A DNA stretch of 64,000 bases, taken from JALZAI01 sp038207565 (GTDB lineage Bacteria > Actinomycetota > Actinomycetes > Mycobacteriales > Jatrophihabitantaceae). The stretch lies in NCBI GenBank assembly GCA_038207565.1, contig JBBQZQ010000016.1, positions 16,965 to 80,964 of the forward strand, written 5' to 3'. Below are positions 61,370-64,000 of the stretch, one piece after another. Each line of letters begins with the position of its first letter. Positions within the stretch are counted from its first letter, which is position 1. The notes under the pieces are model-generated. The model had not been told where the DNA came from. It made no database searches and saw only the letters and a program-made list of their open reading frames with translations. Both the position numbers and the translations under genes were made by a program.

Positions 61370-61578
61370 CCGTCCGCCGCGACCGCAACCGGGCAGCCCG
61401 CCGAGCCGCCCTCGACATCGCCGCCGCCTACCGGTGCCCCGACTGCAACGCGACAACCAAACTCGCCGAGCCAGCGCAGGGCGTGCTCGTCCTCGACGTC
61501 GCCCACGACCCGACGTGCCCCGCCTACCCCGCGGAGAACCGAGATGCGCGTGACCATAATTCGGAAGGGAACCGATGA
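61366..61578 (+). CDS. Small zinc-ribbon-like element protein
   Basis: A 70-residue protein with basic start (VRRDRNRAARRAALD) and CPDC..C cysteine pattern (YRCPDCNATTKL..DPTCPAYP). GTG start overlaps the ATPase stop. Not assignable to a named family. Confidence 0.6.
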   Translation: MTVRRDRNRAARRAALDIAAAYRCPDCNATTKLAEPAQGVLVLDVAHDPTCPAYPAENRDARDHNSEGNR

Positions 61579-61597
61579 CTAGGACGGCGCCGCCCCG

Positions 61598-61853
61598 ATG
61601 ACCGCCACCGATCCCAGTCGCACACTCGCCGACGCTCTGCGCGACGCGCTGGACGCCAGCACACCGCCGCCCTGCGCGGGCCGGCACTCCCACGCCTGGA
61701 CGTCGGACGACCCCGACCAGCGCATCCTTGCCGCCGAGATGTGCGGACCGTGCCAGATCTTCACTGCATGCGGCCAGCCGCCGACGCCCAGTCCGAACGC
61801 TTCCATGTCTGGGCCGGCCGCGACCGGACGAACCGCAAGGACACCGCCGCATG
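61598..61853 (+). pseudogene. WhiB-like protein gene with a frameshift
   Basis: In frame 1 the protein reads PPCAGR..W and AAEMCGPCQIFTACGQ, three of the cysteines of a WhiB domain with the right spacing (C-x2-C-x5-C). Then the frame is lost; after one added base near 61773 it continues as AADAQSERFHVWAGRDRTNRKD, the conserved WhiB C-terminal 'VWAGRD' turn, ending in TGA at 61851-61853, overlapping the next gene. A one-base deletion explains this. WhiB-like proteins are common in actinophages. Confidence 0.7.
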
Positions 61854-61976
61854 ACCAACTACCGATGCCCAGCGCACCCCGACGAGCACAGTGACCCGGC
61901 GGCACCGGACGCGACAGAAGGCAGCGAGAAGGACCTCGGTTTGTTGGCCGACGAGAGCCTCGAGGACGACCAATGA
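61851..61976 (+). CDS. Small acidic element protein (41 aa)
   Basis: A 41-residue protein starting at the ATGA that overlaps the end of the WhiB-like gene; MTNYRCPAHPDEH then acidic (DATEGSEKDLGLLADESLEDDQ). CxxHxxxH suggests a metal site. It ends with ATGA overlapping the next frame. Too small for a firm call, but the chain of ATGA overlaps supports it. Confidence 0.5.
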   Translation: MTNYRCPAHPDEHSDPAAPDATEGSEKDLGLLADESLEDDQ

Positions 61977-62209
61977 ACGGCCACCGTGACGTAGGTGACG
62001 CAGTTACCCCTAACTTCCTACGCGCGTGCGTTCGGGAAAGTTATGGATCCGTGCGTCACCTGCGTCACGCACCCCCACCAGCACCCCCCCTCAAGAGGGG
62101 TGAGTTCCGAGACCAAGACCCCTCGTTGAAGATGGGCTGCGGCTTGTTCGTCCTGAGATTGCCGGTAATCCACCCCCGCAATACCCGCAACCCCCGCACG
62201 GCGCCCTGA
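61973..62209 (+). CDS. Possible small ORF over inverted repeats (weak)
   Basis: A 78-residue frame starting at an ATGA overlap. It crosses the long inverted repeat (61986-62068) and has a composition rich in Arg and Pro with no domain. Its start is well placed, but the content looks like regulatory DNA, not protein. Low confidence. Confidence 0.25.
   Translation: MNGHRDVGDAVTPNFLRACVRESYGSVRHLRHAPPPAPPLKRGEFRDQDPSLKMGCGLFVLRLPVIHPRNTRNPRTAP
61986..62068. repeat. Long imperfect inverted repeat (possible origin or regulatory structure)
   Basis: GTGACGTAGGTGACGCA (61986-62002) pairs with 62052-62068 at 16 of 17 positions; nested inside, TAACTTCC (62011-62018) pairs with 62035-62043 with one bulge. 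GTGACG is itself repeated. The structure begins 10 bases after the small acidic gene. Confidence 0.65.
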
Positions 62210-62246
62210 TCAGCGGGTCAGTTGCGGGTCATGCGGGTATTGCGGG
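62175..62246. repeat. 14-bp inverted repeat before the HTH gene
   Basis: CCCGCAATACCCGC (62175-62188) and GCGGGTATTGCGGG (62233-62246) are perfect complements 44 bases apart, with additional CCCGC/GCGGG copies between. The right arm lies over the first codons of the HTH gene, so a protein bound there could repress it. Confidence 0.6.
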
Positions 62247-62731
62247 CACTCATCGCCGCGCAACGCGGCGACGTCGTCGACCACGTGCTCGAGCGCTGCA
62301 CAAACGGGCCGCGGTCGACGAATGAGCGTGCAGTGAGCGCGGCCGAGGTGACCGCTGCACGTCACCTGGCGCAGGCGCTCCGAACGCATCGAGTGCGTGT
62401 CGAGCGCGACGGTGGCGCCGTACCCGAAAGCGTGCTCGTGCTCGAACGTCTGGCACGGTTCCGGGTCACCGCGGGCCAGGACGGTTCAGGAAACGGCGGA
62501 TCGGCTCCCAGCGTTGACGATCACGGTGTGACCCAACGGCTCCTGACGTACCGGCAGACGGCCGACGCGCTGGTGTGCAGCGAGTCCACCGTGAAACGCC
62601 TCGTCGCCGCCGGGGAACTGCCGTGCGTGCATATCGGCGGGGCGGTGCGCGTCCGGGTGTCAGACCTCGACAGGTTCGTCGCAGGCCTCGGCGACCCCGC
62701 CGCGACACCACCCAAGGAGCCAGCGTGCTGA
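62231..62731 (+). CDS. Helix-turn-helix element protein
   Basis: A 166-residue protein. The first 95 residues are helical (LRALIAAQRGDVVDHVLERC, AAEVTAARHLAQALRTHRVRVERDG). The C-terminal 60 residues are an excisionase-type HTH: RLLTYRQTADALVCSESTVKRLVAAGELPCVHIGGAVRVRVSDLDRFVAGL. ATG 62231 is chosen over a TTG at 62222. A GTG at 62528 would give the HTH domain alone. The end overlaps the next gene. Confidence 0.65.
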   Translation: MRVLRALIAAQRGDVVDHVLERCTNGPRSTNERAVSAAEVTAARHLAQALRTHRVRVERDGGAVPESVLVLERLARFRVTAGQDGSGNGGSAPSVDDHGVTQRLLTYRQTADALVCSESTVKRLVAAGELPCVHIGGAVRVRVSDLDRFVAGLGDPAATPPKEPAC

Positions 62732-62961
62732 CCAGCGCATCCGACGACTTCGCAGCGATCGTGCACGGGCACCTCGGTGTCGAGCAACAGCCCGCAGAGC
62801 CGCCGCAGCCGCGTGTCCCTTTGCCGAACCCGGCGCAAGGCACCTCCTCCCGCGGCATGCCTGTCGAGACCGCGGCGGAACACAGCGTCCGAGCGTTCGC
62901 CGCACGATTCCAGGAAGTCCTCTCGCAACCACGCAACCCCGGCGGTTGGGTCGACCTCTGA
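62725..62961 (+). CDS. Small element protein (78 aa)
   Basis: A 78-residue protein with AAGGAG 5 bases before the GTG at 62725. It begins LTSASDDFAAIVHGHLGVEQQP and ends RAFAARFQEVLSQPRNPGGWVDL. Overlaps the HTH gene by 7 bases. Phage-type small protein, function unknown. Confidence 0.6.
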   Translation: MLTSASDDFAAIVHGHLGVEQQPAEPPQPRVPLPNPAQGTSSRGMPVETAAEHSVRAFAARFQEVLSQPRNPGGWVDL

Positions 62962-63006
62962 CCCTGACCTGACCGCCGCCCATCCATGAAAGGGATCCAT
63001 AAACCA

Positions 63007-63897
63007 ATGACTAGCTTCAGCATCGAACTACAGAGCGCCCTCCGTCATGCGGCCGAGGCGGCGCAGATCGCCGCCGCGTTCGGCTACGAGATGCCAGCCG
63101 AGTGGCACACCGCGACCGCGACCGCGACCGCCGCCGCGGCCAAGTCCGTGGCAGACGAACTCGAGCCAACCCTCTCCGCCGAACTCCCCACCGCTGACCA
63201 GCTGCCCGCCTTCATCACCAAGACCGCGACCGCGCGGGACACGTGGCGCACCCGGGTCGCCGTCGCAGCCGAGTGCCACGACCGTGCAAACCGCACGGCC
63301 GCGCGCGTCGCGATCGAGCAAGCGCCGCACCTCGCGAACCGGCTCACGGCCGACACGAACGACAAGGTATTCCCTCGGCTCGCCGAGCTGCTCGACACCG
63401 CACCGCACACCATCGGCGGGTACGAATCGCCCGACGATATGGCCGCCCACGCCGAACTGCTGCGCGTCATCGCCGAGGCCAGCCGCGCCGTGGATGCCCG
63501 CGCGCAACTCGCCATCATCACAGGTGAAGGCGCCGACATTGGCCGGGACGCTGCCATGCTCATCATCGACCCGGGCCCCGACGCCACCGTGCGGGCCGTC
63601 GACGACGCCATCGCCGCCGTGGCCAACGACGGCATCCCCACGACGATCGAGGCGTGGCAGCGCCTGCGCCGACTGAACCTGTCCCTCGCCTTCCCGGGCG
63701 AAGCCAGCGCCCGCCGCGATGCCTACCACGCCGTCAGAGCCAACCAGATGCGCACACCGGACGGCGGCCTGCTCGACCACACCCTCGGCGAACTCGCCGC
63801 CATCGCCAGCCAAGCCGGCACCCCCGTCAGAGGCTACGTCGGGCCCACCGCCTCGATCGTCAAGACGCCAAAAACGATGATCGAGCAGGGCGCGTAG
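63007..63897 (+). CDS. Element protein of unknown function (296 aa)
   Basis: A 296-residue Ala-rich, mostly helical protein. Near the N-terminus the DNA has four direct repeats of 'accgcg', giving TATATATAAAA. Two-thirds of the protein is helical with regular hydrophobic spacing (RDAAMLIIDPGPDATVRAVDDAIAAV). It has no recognised domain. The ATG at 63007 is chosen; an in-frame ATG at 62986 is an alternative. Possibly a structural or DNA-metabolism protein of the element. Confidence 0.65.
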   Translation: MTSFSIELQSALRHAAEAAQIAAAFGYEMPAEWHTATATATAAAAKSVADELEPTLSAELPTADQLPAFITKTATARDTWRTRVAVAAECHDRANRTAARVAIEQAPHLANRLTADTNDKVFPRLAELLDTAPHTIGGYESPDDMAAHAELLRVIAEASRAVDARAQLAIITGEGADIGRDAAMLIIDPGPDATVRAVDDAIAAVANDGIPTTIEAWQRLRRLNLSLAFPGEASARRDAYHAVRANQMRTPDGGLLDHTLGELAAIASQAGTPVRGYVGPTASIVKTPKTMIEQGA

Positions 63898-63899
63898 AC

Positions 63900-64000
63900 G
63901 TGAGCGGCCGGGCGTCAACGTCACCGGACCGCAGGCATGCGGCGACCGGATCGATGGCCGTGAGCGAGTCCCCCTTTCTCGCACCGACCGGCCAGCGCGG
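63900..64000 (+). CDS. Start of a further element gene (3' partial)
   Basis: A GTG at 63900, 2 bases after the previous stop, opens a frame that runs to the window end; a second GTG at 63960 (VSESPFLAPTGQR) is possible. Too short to recognise. Confidence 0.35.
   Translation, partial: MSGRASTSPDRRHAATGSMAVSESPFLAPTGQR

Overview
High-GC chromosomal DNA of an actinomycete. Several gene families are diagnostic: a fused actinobacterial 2-oxoglutarate decarboxylase/dehydrogenase (Kgd), WhiB1, the SigR/RsrA thiol-stress pair, PdtaS, a SigB/F/G-type sigma factor with its anti-sigma factor, a nickel superoxide dismutase with its maturation protease, F420-type oxidoreductases, and the mycobacterial-like order NIF3 / zinc-ribbon coiled coil / RNase H-acid phosphatase. 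The genus cannot be fixed from sequence alone. The mix resembles soil actinobacteria of the Frankiales/Jatrophihabitans type more than Streptomyces or Mycobacterium.

0-17 kb: fragments of a sigma-factor partner-switching system (PP2C phosphatase end, STAS protein), an amidase, two F420/flavin-type enzymes, an ABC exporter pair, kgd with its small DUF6104 partner, a divergent yczE/mocR pair with a clear operator candidate, malic enzyme, a secreted S53 protease, sodX/sodN, then a tightly packed run of histidine phosphatase, rsbW-like anti-sigma factor and sigF-like sigma factor. 17-34 kb: lipid kinase, whiB1 (with a CRP-type box), pdtaS, a DUF3311/SSS symporter pair, rsrA-sigR with a textbook SigR promoter, ybaK, kup, hydrolases, a phospholipase D and two cyclic-di-GMP enzymes.

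34.1-34.6 kb is a short non-coding-looking gap that holds two tiny ORFs with near-perfect Shine-Dalgarno sequences, both ending in Gly-His-Glu-Trp-Thr; this is the most unusual item in the window. 35-44 kb: MFS exporter, OafA-type acyltransferase, RNase P RNA, a decayed ArsB-type permease, hemerythrin protein and the RNase H/zinc-ribbon/NIF3 cluster. 44-50 kb is loosely packed and accessory-like: two paralogous structured-RNA candidates, strong terminators, a choice-of-anchor P secreted protein, a CorA gene without a normal start codon and a broken membrane-protein gene.

49.6-57.3 kb is a polyhydroxyalkanoate/acyl-CoA region: XRE regulator, PhaC-like synthase, 3-hydroxybutyrate dehydrogenase, phasin, an operator-like repeat, then remnants of thiolase, acetyl-CoA synthetase and a GAF regulator, followed by a frameshifted acyl-CoA ligase and an acyl-CoA dehydrogenase. 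From about 57.4 kb to the end lies an integrated mobile element: an old integrase fragment, a 3'-tRNA-like attachment site, a tyrosine integrase, HTH excisionase-like proteins, a RepA/RecA-fold ATPase containing a 22-bp inverted repeat, small phage-type genes with ATGA overlaps and two further inverted-repeat structures. Its far end is outside the window.
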